This document shows positions 11,001-23,000 of a stretch of 64,000 nt of DNA, piece by piece. Made by a program: the position numbers and the translations under genes. The notes under the pieces are model-generated. The model had not been told where the DNA came from, searched no databases, and saw only the letters and a list, made by a program, of their open reading frames with translations. How positions within the stretch are numbered: the first letter of the stretch is position 1; every line of letters starts with the position of its first letter. The DNA comes from Ashinkailepas kermadecensis (taxonomy: Eukaryota > Arthropoda > Thecostraca > Neolepadidae). Where the stretch lies: contig JAOTOM010004799.1 in assembly GCA_034440615.1 (NCBI GenBank), positions 282,001 to 346,000 on the forward strand. Reading direction: 5' to 3'.

Positions 11001-14000
11001 TGTACACTTATTACAAATATCGGCGGCGGGGTGGGAGGGGCGCGGCACCGCCGGACCAACCTGAAGTGGAATATTGTAGAGTTGAAGTTGTAGAGCTGAG
11101 CTAGAAGTTCGTAGTGTAGAAGTAGGCGAGTTGGTAGCAGGGTGGGAGGGCGATTTGCGGTCGGTTGGGTTGGACGGCCAAAATGGCGCCGGCGCGTCTT
11201 CTCAGGTTGTGCCGTCAAGGCTGCAGCTGCACGTATGGCCTTTTGCTGCCGTGCAGCGGCTGGCTGGCTGTAGGTGAGCAGCCTGACGGTGCCTCCACGG
11301 GTGAAGTCGGAGGCTTCCGAGGGTGGCGTCGGATCTGCCAAGGCGTCCAGCGTAGTCTCAGATTTGAGTCTGCATTGATGGTTTCTGCGTTTTCTTTCGT
11401 TCTCGGTTGTTGAGAGTTTTGGTGCTGGATTTGTTCTTGAAGGTGATGATCTGTCCCACAGACTGCCCTGCTGGTCCCCAGCTGGCCTGCCGGTTCCGGT
11501 GCTGGTGTTGACAGGTGTCGCCGCTGCCCAACAGGCTGCCCTGCTGGCCTACCAGTGCCGGTGCTGGTGTTGACATGTGTCGCCGCTGTCCCACAGGCTG
11601 CCCTGCTGGTCCTCAGCTGGCATTATGCCGGTGCCGGTGTTGACAGGTGTCGCCGCTGTCCCACAGGCTGCCCTGCTGGTCCTCAGCTGGCATTATGCCG
11701 GTGCCGGTGCCGGTGTTGACAGGTGTCGCCGCTGTGCCACAGGCTGCCCTGCTGGTCCTCAGTTGGCATTATGCCGGTGCCGGTGTTGACAGGTGTCGCC
11801 GCTGTGCCACAGGCTGCCCTGCTGGTCCTCAGTTGGCATTATGCCGGTGCCGGTGTTGACAGGTGTCGCCGCTGTGCCACAGGCTGCCCTGCTGGTCCTC
11901 AGTTGGCATTATGCCGGTGCCGGTGTTGACAGGTGTCGCCGCTGCCCCACAGGCTGCCCTGCTGGTCCTCAGTTGGCATTATGCCGGTGCCGGTGTTGAC
12001 AGGTGTCGCCGCTGCCCCACAGGCTGCCCTGCTGGTCCTCAGTTGGCATTATGCCGGTGCGGGTGTTGACAGGTGTCGCCGCTGCCCCACAGGCTGCCCT
12101 GCTGGTCCTCAGTTGGCATTATGCCGGTGCCGGTGTTGACAGGTGTCGCCGCTGCCCCACAGGCTGCCCTGCTGGTCCTCAGCTGGCATTATGCCGGTGC
12201 CGGTGCCGGTGTTGACAGGTGTCGCCGCTGCCCCACAGGCTGCCCTGCTGGTCCTCAGCTGGCATTATGCCGGTGCCGGTGTTGACAGGTGTCGCCGCTG
12301 TCCCACAGGCTGCCCTGCTGGTCCTCAGTTGGCATTATGCCGGTACCGGTGCCGGTGTTGACAGGTGTCGCCGCTGCCCCACAGGCTGCCCTGCTGGTCC
12401 TCAGCTGGCATTATGCCGGTGCCGGTGTTGACAGGTGTCGCCGCTGCCCCACAGGCTGCCCTGCTGGTCCTCAGTTGGCATTATGCCGGTGCCGGTGTTG
12501 ACAGGTGTCGCCGCTGCCCCACAGGCTGCCCTGCTGGTCCTCAGCTGGCATTATGCCGGTGCCGGTGTTGACAGGTGTCGCCGCTGCCCCACAGGCTGCC
12601 CTGCTGGTCCTCAGTTGGCATTATGCCGGTGCCGGTGTTGACAGGTGTCGCCGCTGCCCCACAGGCTGCCCTGCTGGTCCTCAGCTGGCATTATGCCGGT
12701 GCCGGTGTTGACAGGTGTCGCCGCTGCCCCACAGGCTGCCCTGCTGGTCCTCAGCTGGCATTATGCCGGTGCCGGTGTTGACAGGTGTCGCCGCTGTCCC
12801 ACAGGCTGCCCTGCTGGTCCTCAGCTGGCATTATGCCGGTGCCGGTGTTGACATGTGTCGCCGCTGCCCCACAGGCTGCCCTGCTGGTCCTCAGCTGGCA
12901 TTATGCCGGTGCCGGTGCCGGTGTTGACAGGTGTCGCCGCTGCCCCACAGGCTGCCCTGCTGGTCCTCAGTTGGCATTATGCCGGTGCCGGTGTTGACAG
13001 GTGTCGCCGCTGCCCCACAGGCTGCCCTGCTGGTCCTCAGCTGGCATTATGCCGGTGCCGGTGCCGGTGTTGACAGGTGTCGCCGCTGCCCCACAGGCTG
13101 CCCTGCTGGTCCTCAGTTGGCATTATGCCGGTGCCGGTGTTGACAGGTGTCGCCGCTGCCCCACAGGCTGCCCTGCTGGTCCTCAGTTGGCATTATGCCG
13201 GTGCCGGTGTTGACAGGTGTCGCCGCTGCCCCACAGGCTGCCCTGCTGGTCCTCAGCTGGCATTATGCCGGTGTTGACAGGTGTCGCCGCTGCCCCACAG
13301 GCTGCCCTGCTGGTCCTCAGCTGGCATTATGCCGGTGCCGGTGTTGACAGGTGTCGCCGCTGCCCCACAAGCTGCCCTGCTGGTCCTCAGCTGGCATTAT
13401 GCCGGTGTTGACAGGTGTCGCCGCTGCCCCACAGGCTGCCCTGCTGGTCCTCAGCTGGCATTATGCCGGTGCCGGTGTTGACAGGTGTCGCCGCTGCCCC
13501 ACAGGCTGCCCTGCTGGTCCTCAGTTGGCATTATGCCGGTGCCGGTGCCGGTGTTGACAGGTGTCGCCGCTGCCCCACAGGCTGCCCTGCTGGTCCTCAG
13601 TTGGCATTATGCCGGTGCCGGTGCCGGTGTTGACAGGTGTCGCCGCTGCCCCACAGGCTGCCCTGCTGGTCCTCAGCTGGCATTATGCCGGTGCCGGTGC
13701 CGGTGTTGACAGGTGTCGCCGCTGCCCCACAGGCTGCCCTGCTGGCCTACCAGTGCCGGTGCCGGTGCCGGTGTTGACAGGTGTCGCCGCTGCCCCACAG
13801 GCTGCCCTGCTGGTCCTCAGCTGGCATTATGCCGGTGTTGACAGGTGTCGCCGCTGCCCCACAGGCTGCCCTGCTGGCCTACCAGTGCCGGTGCCGGTGC
13901 CGGTGTTGACAGGTGTCGCCGCTGCCCCACAGGCTGCCCTACTGGTCCTCAGTTGGCATTATTGCGGTGCCGGTGCCGGTGTTGACAGGTGTCGCCGCTG

Positions 14001-17000
14001 CCCCACAGGCTGCCCTGCTGGTCCTCAGTTGGCATTATGCCGGTGCCGGTGTTGACAGGTGTCGCCGCTGCCCCACAGGCTGCCCTGCTCGTTTGTGACG
14101 CACGCGTTGCTAGGCTCGTACATGGTGCAGTCCGAGTGTGGCGACTACGATCCGGCCGAGCACAAGGCTGGCTACCTGGCCGACTTCAAGTTGGCACCCA
14201 ACCAGACGCCCGAGCTGGAGGAGAAGGTGGCGCAGCTGCACAAAACGCTCAGGTACCGCCGCCGACACGGTCACGGTCACGGCTCCCGACCTGCTGCGTT
14301 ACAGACGATCGTCACGGCTCTGTACGAGGGTAGCTGGCAATGGTAGCTGGCAATGGTAGCTGGCGAGGGTAGCTGGCAATGCTAGCTGGCGATGGTAGCT
14401 GGCGGTGTAATTGGCGAGGGTAGCTGGCGATGGTAGCTGGCGGGATAGCTGGTCGAAGGCGGACGCCGCGCCTCAGCTGTAGCCTGTCATGTGTAATCTG
14501 GCACATCTAACCCGGTCTGATGACCTCGTATTATATCTGATTTGATGACCCAACACATGTGACCTGATCCGATGCCCCGACACATACGAGCTGGTCGTAT
14601 GTCCTGACTGACCTGATCTGATGACTTGATATTCGTCGTACGATGGCCCATATATGCACCGCATTTCATCGAACCTGGTTGTATCCATAGCTCAATTCGT
14701 TCGAAGAAAAGAAAAACCATCTGAAGACCTGAGTCAAGGAGCAGAACTGGCCAATAGTTTCATAGTTTTATCATCAATGCAGCTGTTCGTGCATATCAGT
14801 GTCCTGAAATTCATTTTTTATCGGAAGAGTAGGAGGCAAAGACGTCGAGACCCCTGATGACGTCGGAACAATCGGGCAATGTGACAGGAAATTGGATAAG
14901 AGGTGATATTGGCAGATGTTCACGCATCTGCTGGCAAGACTGTGATGACACATTCGCCAGGAATCGATCTGGTGAAAAAGTAACAAATTACTGCAGCCGT
15001 ATGTTGTGACCTTTGATGAAAATCGCTTCAAGAAGTCGAAGCGCTGTTCGCAAGGAAATCAAAACAGGTTTTTGATAGGTGTCGTTTTCCACGTAAAATT
15101 CGAAATTCCAAGACATTGGTGCACGTCCATCACAATCTCCACTTATTAATCATTTAGGACATTGCAAATATATTGGACGAGGTTAACGCTACTGCGACAT
15201 GACCAGGTGACCTGACATGACAATACGTCGTATCTTTCATCTTCAGGGGTCAGACGCCAGCTGAAGCGGAGATCCACTACCTTGAGAACGCCAAGAAGTT
15301 GGCGATGTACGGTGTCGATCTGCACCCCGCCAAGGACTCTGAGGGTATCGAGATCATGCTGGGAATCTGCGCCTCCGGCCTGCTCGTCTACAGGGACAAG
15401 TGAGGCATGGGACCGGGAGGGAAGGGCAGGGAACTGAAGTCAGCTGCTGTGGCCACTTGTGGGCAGATGGGACTAGTTGTGACCAGCTGTGACCATCTGT
15501 GAACAGTCTGAAGCAGTTGTGACCAGCTGTAGTCAGTTGGGACCATTTGTGGACATTGTGACTGGTTGTGGCCAACTGTGATCGGATGTGCATAGCCATG
15601 GCCAGTTGTGACGCCAGTGCTGCGATCATTTGCGACTAGTTACGGCCGGCTGGCGAGCTGTGGTGACGCAGGAGCAGGCGCACCACACCCACCTACGAAC
15701 CCCACGAGCGGCTGGATTGCTGTGCGGTGCATGCCTTCACAACATGACGACGCCGTGCCCATTTGGTATGGGTCGTGCCGTTGCTCCAGCTACGGAGTTA
15801 GCGGCGCAGTTCATAAGCAGATGGAACGTACACACTGATGCCACTTTCCGCAGGAAATAAGCCATGGCCGGATTGTGCTGGTGATAGGCCACCCTGCCAT
15901 CATATTCTGTGGCTGTGCGTTCGAAACTCGGGATTTGTTCCGTTTAGAGTAGACGCGCGTGTTGGACGAGCTCACGGTGCACCCCTTCCAACAGCAAGTA
16001 CTACTGGGCCAGCGTGAGGCGTATGTCCCGACCAAATGTAGAGTTTATAGAGTATCTCTTGTAGCCTGTAACACTTATTGATTGAAGTGGGTGCAAATGC
16101 GTGCACGAACAGTACACCCACCCCGGACACCCATCCCAATAATATACACCCAGCCTGGATAGCCATCGTGGTAGGGCTCACAGCATTTGGCGGCTATCGC
16201 ACGCGTCGATAGGAACTAGGAGGTGCCCCAGTTAAAGTTAATTCATGTGCCTGACGGTGCCATGGTGCGCCCCACTTGGCCCTAGAACCGGACAAATATC
16301 TTTCGAGCGACCCTAAAACCGGAGAACTTTTTGGAGCTCGCATTTTAACAACTGGCAAATGCGTGGCCTCTACTACAGGCTGTTGCCATTTCTGGGTGCA
16401 AGACGGGTTCAAAAGGCGTCGACATGCGGCACGCGCACTATGCGGCACATACCCCTACAAATCATACATACCCCAACAGCCCTTGTGCCCGACTATCCGC
16501 TCACCAAATAGTATGGTCATAGCGCGCCGCTTTCAACACGAAGGCGCCCGATTCAAAATAGATGCACGCGCCTGGCGGTCACGTGGTGTACGTCACGCGG
16601 CTGCCGACGACAACACCACCTGGGGGACGAGTGGTCTAGGGGTAAGATGCTCGTCTCACAATCGAAAGATTGTGGGTTCGAGTCTCACCTGTCGCCACTC
16701 TTCGCCCGCGACCAATCGGCGTAGAGATTGGCGACGCTATATGGCTCAATGGTCGACGTGTCGTAAAACCAATAACCATACCACCTGGACAACACCAACA
16801 CCACCAACCAACCAATAACCTGGACAACCAACACCACCTGGATCTCCATGGGGAGCATATTGTCACCACATTTTATGTTCGTGCTACTTCTGGTATATGC
16901 TGTGACCCTGGTTAAATTGTTTCGGAATGGCACCGGTTGATAGCAGGTGGCGCATGGCTGGTTCGCCCAGAAACTGTGCCCATTGATTATCTGCCCACTG

Positions 17001-20000
17001 AACCGTCGCAGCACGTGTAAGGAGAAAATTTGGCCGAGATTGGTCTAATCGTCTTGTCACATGTGCCAAACGTCGACATACAGCCACACACAGGCAGACA
17101 GATAAACATTTTCCAACAACTTGGCCGAGCCTAGCGACCACCAAGCCTAGCGACAACCAAGCCTAGCGACAACCAAGCCTAGTGACCACCAAGCCTAGCG
17201 ACAACCAAGCCTAGTGACCAAGCCTAGTGCCCACCAAGCCTAACGACCACCAAACCTGGAGACCACCAAGCCTAGTGACGACCAAGCCTAGTGACCACCA
17301 AGCTTAGCGACAACCAAGCCTAGCGACAACCAAGCCTAGCGACCACCAAGTCTCGCGACCACCAAGCCGAGCGACCACCAAAGCTAACGATCGCCAAGCC
17401 TAGCGACCACCAAGCCTGGCGACCACCAAGCCTAGCGACCACCAAACCGAGCGACCACCAAACCTAACGACCACCTAGCCTAGCGACAACCAAGCCTAGC
17501 GACAACCAAGCCTAGCGACCACCAAACCTGGCGACCACCAAACCTGGCGACCACCAAACCTGGCGACCACCAAGCTTAGCGACAACCAAGCCTAGCGACA
17601 ACCAAGCCTAGCGACCACCAAACCTAACGACCACCTAGCCTAGCGACAACCAAGCCTAGCGACCACCAAACCTAACCACCACCAAACCTAGCGACCACTT
17701 TGGGGACGACTGGTCTAGGGGTAAGATGCTCGTCTCACCATCGAAAGATTGTGGGTTCGAGTCTCACCTGTCGCTGATTTTCGCCCGCGGTCAATCGGCG
17801 TGAGAGATTGGCGACGCTATATGGCTCAACGGTCGACGTGTCGTAAAACCAATAACCACCACCTAGCGACCACCAAGCCAAGCGAGGGGACGAATAGTCT
17901 GGGGGTAAGTTGCCCGTTTCACAATCGAATGATTGTAGGTTCGAGTGTCACCTGTCGCTCCTCTTCGCCCGCGACCAATCGGCGTGAGAGATTGGCCACG
18001 CTACATGACTCAACGGTCGACGTGTCGTAAAACCAATAACCACCACCACCACAACCACCACCAAGCCTAGCGGCCATCAAACCTGACGAACACCAAGATT
18101 GACGTCTTCGATATATATTTGTCATGCTTTGCACTAGAAACTAACTAGCTCTGATTTTGAAGTATTCCTATGTTCGAAATACTTTCTCTGTTATAATATG
18201 CACGCACAAGCCATGACATCTCTGAGACATGTGTGAGTTGAAACGAACGGCGAGGTACGTTGACATGACAATAATGGGAAAGGAGGGCCATTCTCCAATT
18301 GTATGCCTGGAACTTCAAAACTAAGTAAAATACCGGACTGCAGCGATTAGTGTGATATTTCGCCATAGCGATGTAGAAAATCGTTAAATTAACTACTAAA
18401 CCTCAGCTATTTTTTGCTTGATACGAAACGATAACCTGAAGCTGGGATTAGTTGCTGCACGATAAAACCATCAGGTGGCTGAAGCCAAGTTTACTCGACA
18501 CTTATTAATGTTTACAACGGCTATAACCACACTATTCCTCATGTAGGATTGCCAACCCTGATTCTCTATAACGCCATTCATATGTTAACCTCAGGCTGAG
18601 AATCAATCGCTTCGCCTGGCCAAAAATTCTCAAGATCTCCTACAAAAGGAACAACTTCTTCGTGAAGATTCGGCCAGGCGAGTTCGAGCGCCACTTGACC
18701 ACCATCGGTTTCAAGCTGTCCAACCACAGGAGGGCTAAAAAGATGTGGAAGACCTGTGTCGAGAACCACACCTTCTTCAGGTGAGACTATTTCCCGCGTG
18801 TTCTTATGTTGGGGTGTCACTTCTGATGTTGGTTTGATTCACCGTCCAAGCAGTTATCTGATTAACTCGGTAGCCGGCTGGTGTGTTGCCCCTGTGTAAG
18901 GTGGTGTGACGACGGTCAGGGTACCGTACCCGGCTCGTGTCGACCGGACCAACACAGGCCACCTTGTCTGTCGTGTGAGTGACTCGGTAGCCGGCTGGTG
19001 TGTTGCCCCTGTGTAAGGTGGCGTGACGACGGTCAGGGTACCGTACCCGGCTCTTGTCGACCAGACCAACACAGGCCACCTTGTCTGTCGTGTGAGTGAC
19101 TCGGTAGCCGGCTGGCGTGTTGCCCCTGTGTAAAGTGGTGTGACGACGGTCAGGGTACCGTACCCGGCCCGTGTCGACCGGACCAACACAGGCCACCTTG
19201 TCTGTCGTGTGAGTGACTCGGTAGCCGGCTGGCGTGTTGCCCCTGTGTAAAGTGATGTGACGACGGTCAGGGTACCGTACCCGGCTCGTGTCGACCGGAC
19301 CAACACAGGCCACCTTGTCTGTCGTGTGAGTGACTCGGTAGCCGGCTGGCGTGTTGCCCCTGTGTAAGGTGGTGTGACGACGGTCAGGGTACCGTACCCG
19401 GCCCCTGTCGACCGGACCAACACAGGCCACCTTGTCTGTCGTGTGAGTGACTCGGTAGCCGGCTGGCGTGTTGCCCCTGTGTAAGGTGGTGTGACGACGG
19501 TCAGGGTACCGTACCCGGCCCCTGTCGACCGGACCAACACAGGCCACCTTGTCTGTCGTGTGAGTGACTCGGTAGCCGGCTGGCGTGTTGCCCCTGTGTA
19601 AGGTGGTGTGACGACGGTCAGGGTACCGTACCCGGCTCGTGTCGACCGGACCAACACAGGCCACCTTGTCTGTCGTGTGAGTGACTCGGTAGCCGGCTGG
19701 CGTGTTGCCCCTGTGTAAGGTGGTGTGACGACGGTCAGGTACCGTACCCGGCTCGTGTCGACCGGACCAACACAAGCCACCTTGTCTGTCGTGTGAGTGA
19801 CTCGGTAGCCGGCTGGCGTGTTGCCCCTGTGTAAGGTGGTGTGACGACGGTCAGGGTACCGTACCCGGCTCGTGTCGACCGGACCAACACAGGCCACCTT
19901 GTCTGTCGTGTGAGTGACTCGGTAGCCGGCTGGCGTGTTGCCCCTGTGTAAGGTGGTGTGACGACGGTCAGGGTACCGTACCCGGCTCGTGTCGACCGGA

Positions 20001-23000
20001 CCAACACAGGCCACCTTGTCTGTCGTGTGAGTGACTCGGTAGCCGGCTGGTGTGTTGCCCCTGTGTAAAGTGGTGTGACGACGGTCAGGTACCGTACCCG
20101 GCTCGTGTCGACCGGACCAACACAGGCCACCTTGTCTGTCGTGTGAGTGACTCTGTAGCCGGCTGGTGTGTTGCCCCTGTGTAAAGTGATGTGACGACGG
20201 TCAGGGTACCGTACCCGGCCCGTGTCGACCGGACCAACACAGGCCACCTTGTCTGTCGTGTGAGTGACTCTGTAGCCGGCTGGTGTGTTGCCCCTGTGTA
20301 AAGTGGTGCGACGACGGTCAGGGTACCGTACCCGGCCCGTGTCGACCGGACCAACACAGGCCACCTTGTCTGTCGTGTGAGTGACTCGGTAGCCGGCTGG
20401 TGTGTTGCCCCTGTAAAGTGGTGTGACGACGGTCAGGGTACCGTACCCGGCTCGTGTCGACCGGACCAACACAGGCCACCTTGTCTGTCGTGTGAGTGAC
20501 TCGGTAGCCGGCTGGCGTGTTGCCCCTGTGTAAAGTGGTGTGACGACGGTCAGGGTACCGTACCCGGCTCGTGTCGACCGGACCAACACAGGCCACCTTG
20601 TCTGTCGTTTGAGTGACTCGGTAGCCGGCTGGCGTGTTGCCCCTGTGTAAGGTGGTGTGACGACGGTCAGGGTACCGTACCCGGCTCGTGTCGACCGGAC
20701 CAACACAGGCCACCTTGTCTGTCGTGTGAGTGACTCGGTAGCCGGCTGGTGTGTTGCCCCTGTGTAAAGTGGTGTGACGACGGTCAGGGTACCGTACCCG
20801 GCTCGTGTCGACCGGACCAACACAGGCCACCTTGTCTGTCGTTTGAGTGACTCGGTAGCCGGCTGGCGTGTTGCCCCTGTGTAAGGTGGCGTGACGACGG
20901 TCAGGGTACCGTACCCGGCTCGTGTCGACCGGACCAACACAGGCCACCTTGTCTGTTGTGACAAAAGTCTCCCCATCACCTGCAGCCGCTCTCGGCTGTG
21001 AGACGGTCTCAGGCTGACGTTTTGCTCCTCGTGCCCAGTTCGTATTGCCTTACCTGCCGTCTGAAGACAGTTGTCTCAGCTGGTGTGCCAGTGGCAGTGT
21101 GCCGGCTGGTGTTCCAGCCCCGACGTGGTGTTTGTGTTCGCCTCTCCAGTGACAAACCCGGTGCGGTCCCGCGACTGATCAGATGACACAGCTGGGCCGC
21201 GCGGCGCCTGCTTTTCCAGCCTGTCCGGCGGTCACCGGGAAGTCCGGGCCGGCCCAGCCCGAGATGGCGACATAGTCAATCATTCTGGTTTCATGTGTAG
21301 TGGAATTGCCATAGAACAGACAACGGGCGCAAGTCATCTATTTACATCCAGTCGAACACTGATGCAATGTCACTGATATCACTTTGTCCCGGATCGTTTT
21401 CATTTGGACATTAGACGCTAATGCAAATCGTCAATTTGCATTATGAAGGAAGCAAATAAAATACATTGTGGGATAAGCTTTAACGAACCTCCCAAACAGT
21501 TTCCGATTTGGATAGTATCTAGAAAGTAAGAAAAACCCTGAAATGAAAGCGTCATATCACGAGAATGTCCAGCAATCAGAGAAAGTCTAGCAATGTCGTC
21601 AATTATTTGTTTTTGTAAATAAAATAAATTTAATCCGAGTGATTGCTGGGGTGGCTTTGTGAACCAGGGTTCTATTGCTAAGCAGAGCTTGTTGCGTGAA
21701 CCCTGGGCCCACCACCCGATCCATGAATTCCAGTTCAACGGCAGAATTTAGACCGAAAGTTGTACGTGCCGTCAATGCACCAACACGTCCGCCCGGTAGC
21801 TCGTCCCCGGCCTTTTTGGGCCAGCTGCCAACTGACCCTCCCAGCCGGGGGCTAAATGCGAGCGCGTGAAGCGACTCGAACCCTGTGTTTCCAGGACAGG
21901 GGATACCAGTGCAGGCCAGCGCTCCAACCAACTGAGCTACCGGGGCATCCAGTATATGATGAATGATGAATGAATGATAGGATAATATTGCCGTCCACCG
22001 TCAGGAAGAAAATAAAGCACAAAAAACGTTAATTGTATAAATATTTTCCTACAAGCTGCCATTTTCACTCCAATTTCCGCATTTTGCCATCCTGACCAGT
22101 GTAGTATATCACAACTGTTTAGCACTTGATCCACGTAGTGTTGGTGAGGATAGGTTCTCAGACAATGTAGGATGTATAGATTCTCCCCGATTTTGGTCGT
22201 TTCTATCTGCCGGCTTAATTGCCCCGACGTGTGTATTTTTATGCATGGCATGCAACTATCAAACTGCCAGATTGTAGCCACCAGGGTACAGTCTGGCTCA
22301 TTGTATTGTATTGTACAATCTGGCCTAGTCTGACCACGCCTGGCCTGGCGGAAATTGACTGGACGTACGCCTTACATGACCTACAGAGGATTGACCTGTC
22401 CAGACCTGACTAGATTTCACCTAATCTGACCTGACCTTTATCTCAGACTGACGTCACCGTGAACGCGAGTAGGACCACCACCTGCCGTGAACTGACCTAC
22501 CGTGACCTGGCATGACCTCAGATTAATGTCACCAGAGCCGCCGGAGCAGCACCACCACCTGCCGTGACCTGACCTGGCCTGACCTTCTCCTCAGATTGAT
22601 GTCACCAGAGCCGCCGGAGCTGGACCACCACCTGCCGTGACCTGACCTGACCTGACCTTCTCCTCAGATTGATGTCACCAGAGCCGCCGGAGCGGGACCA
22701 CCACCTGCCGTGACCTGACCTGAACTGACCTTTTCTTCAGATTGATGTCACCAGAGCCGCCGGAGCGGGACCACCACCTGCCGTGACCTGACCTGACCTT
22801 TTCTTCAGATTGATGTCACCAGAGCCGCCGGAGCTGGACCACCACCTGCCGTGACCTGACCTGAACTGACCTTTTCTTCAGATTGATGTCACCAGAGCCG
22901 CCGGAGCGGGACCACCACCTGCCGCGGCTGGGCTCCAAGTTCCGATACTCTGGCCGCACGCAATACCAGACGCGGATGCAGGCGGCGCAGAGTGACCGGC

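Noticed and set aside
16624..16700. Functional tRNA gene
   Set aside because: A and B boxes are present, but acceptor and anticodon stems do not pair properly; this is the head of a SINE with target duplications.
17120..17700. CRISPR-like array
   Set aside because: Units are contiguous 16-mers without unique spacers, in a eukaryotic intron.
18804..20979. Minus-strand frames of 323, 386 and 414 codons
   Set aside because: The repeat is 117 bp, a multiple of three, so frames stay open by chance; the sequence is an intron 4 minisatellite.
21870..21951. Functional tRNA gene on the minus strand
   Set aside because: The A-to-B box span is too long and the cloverleaf fails; more likely the head of a second SINE-like element.
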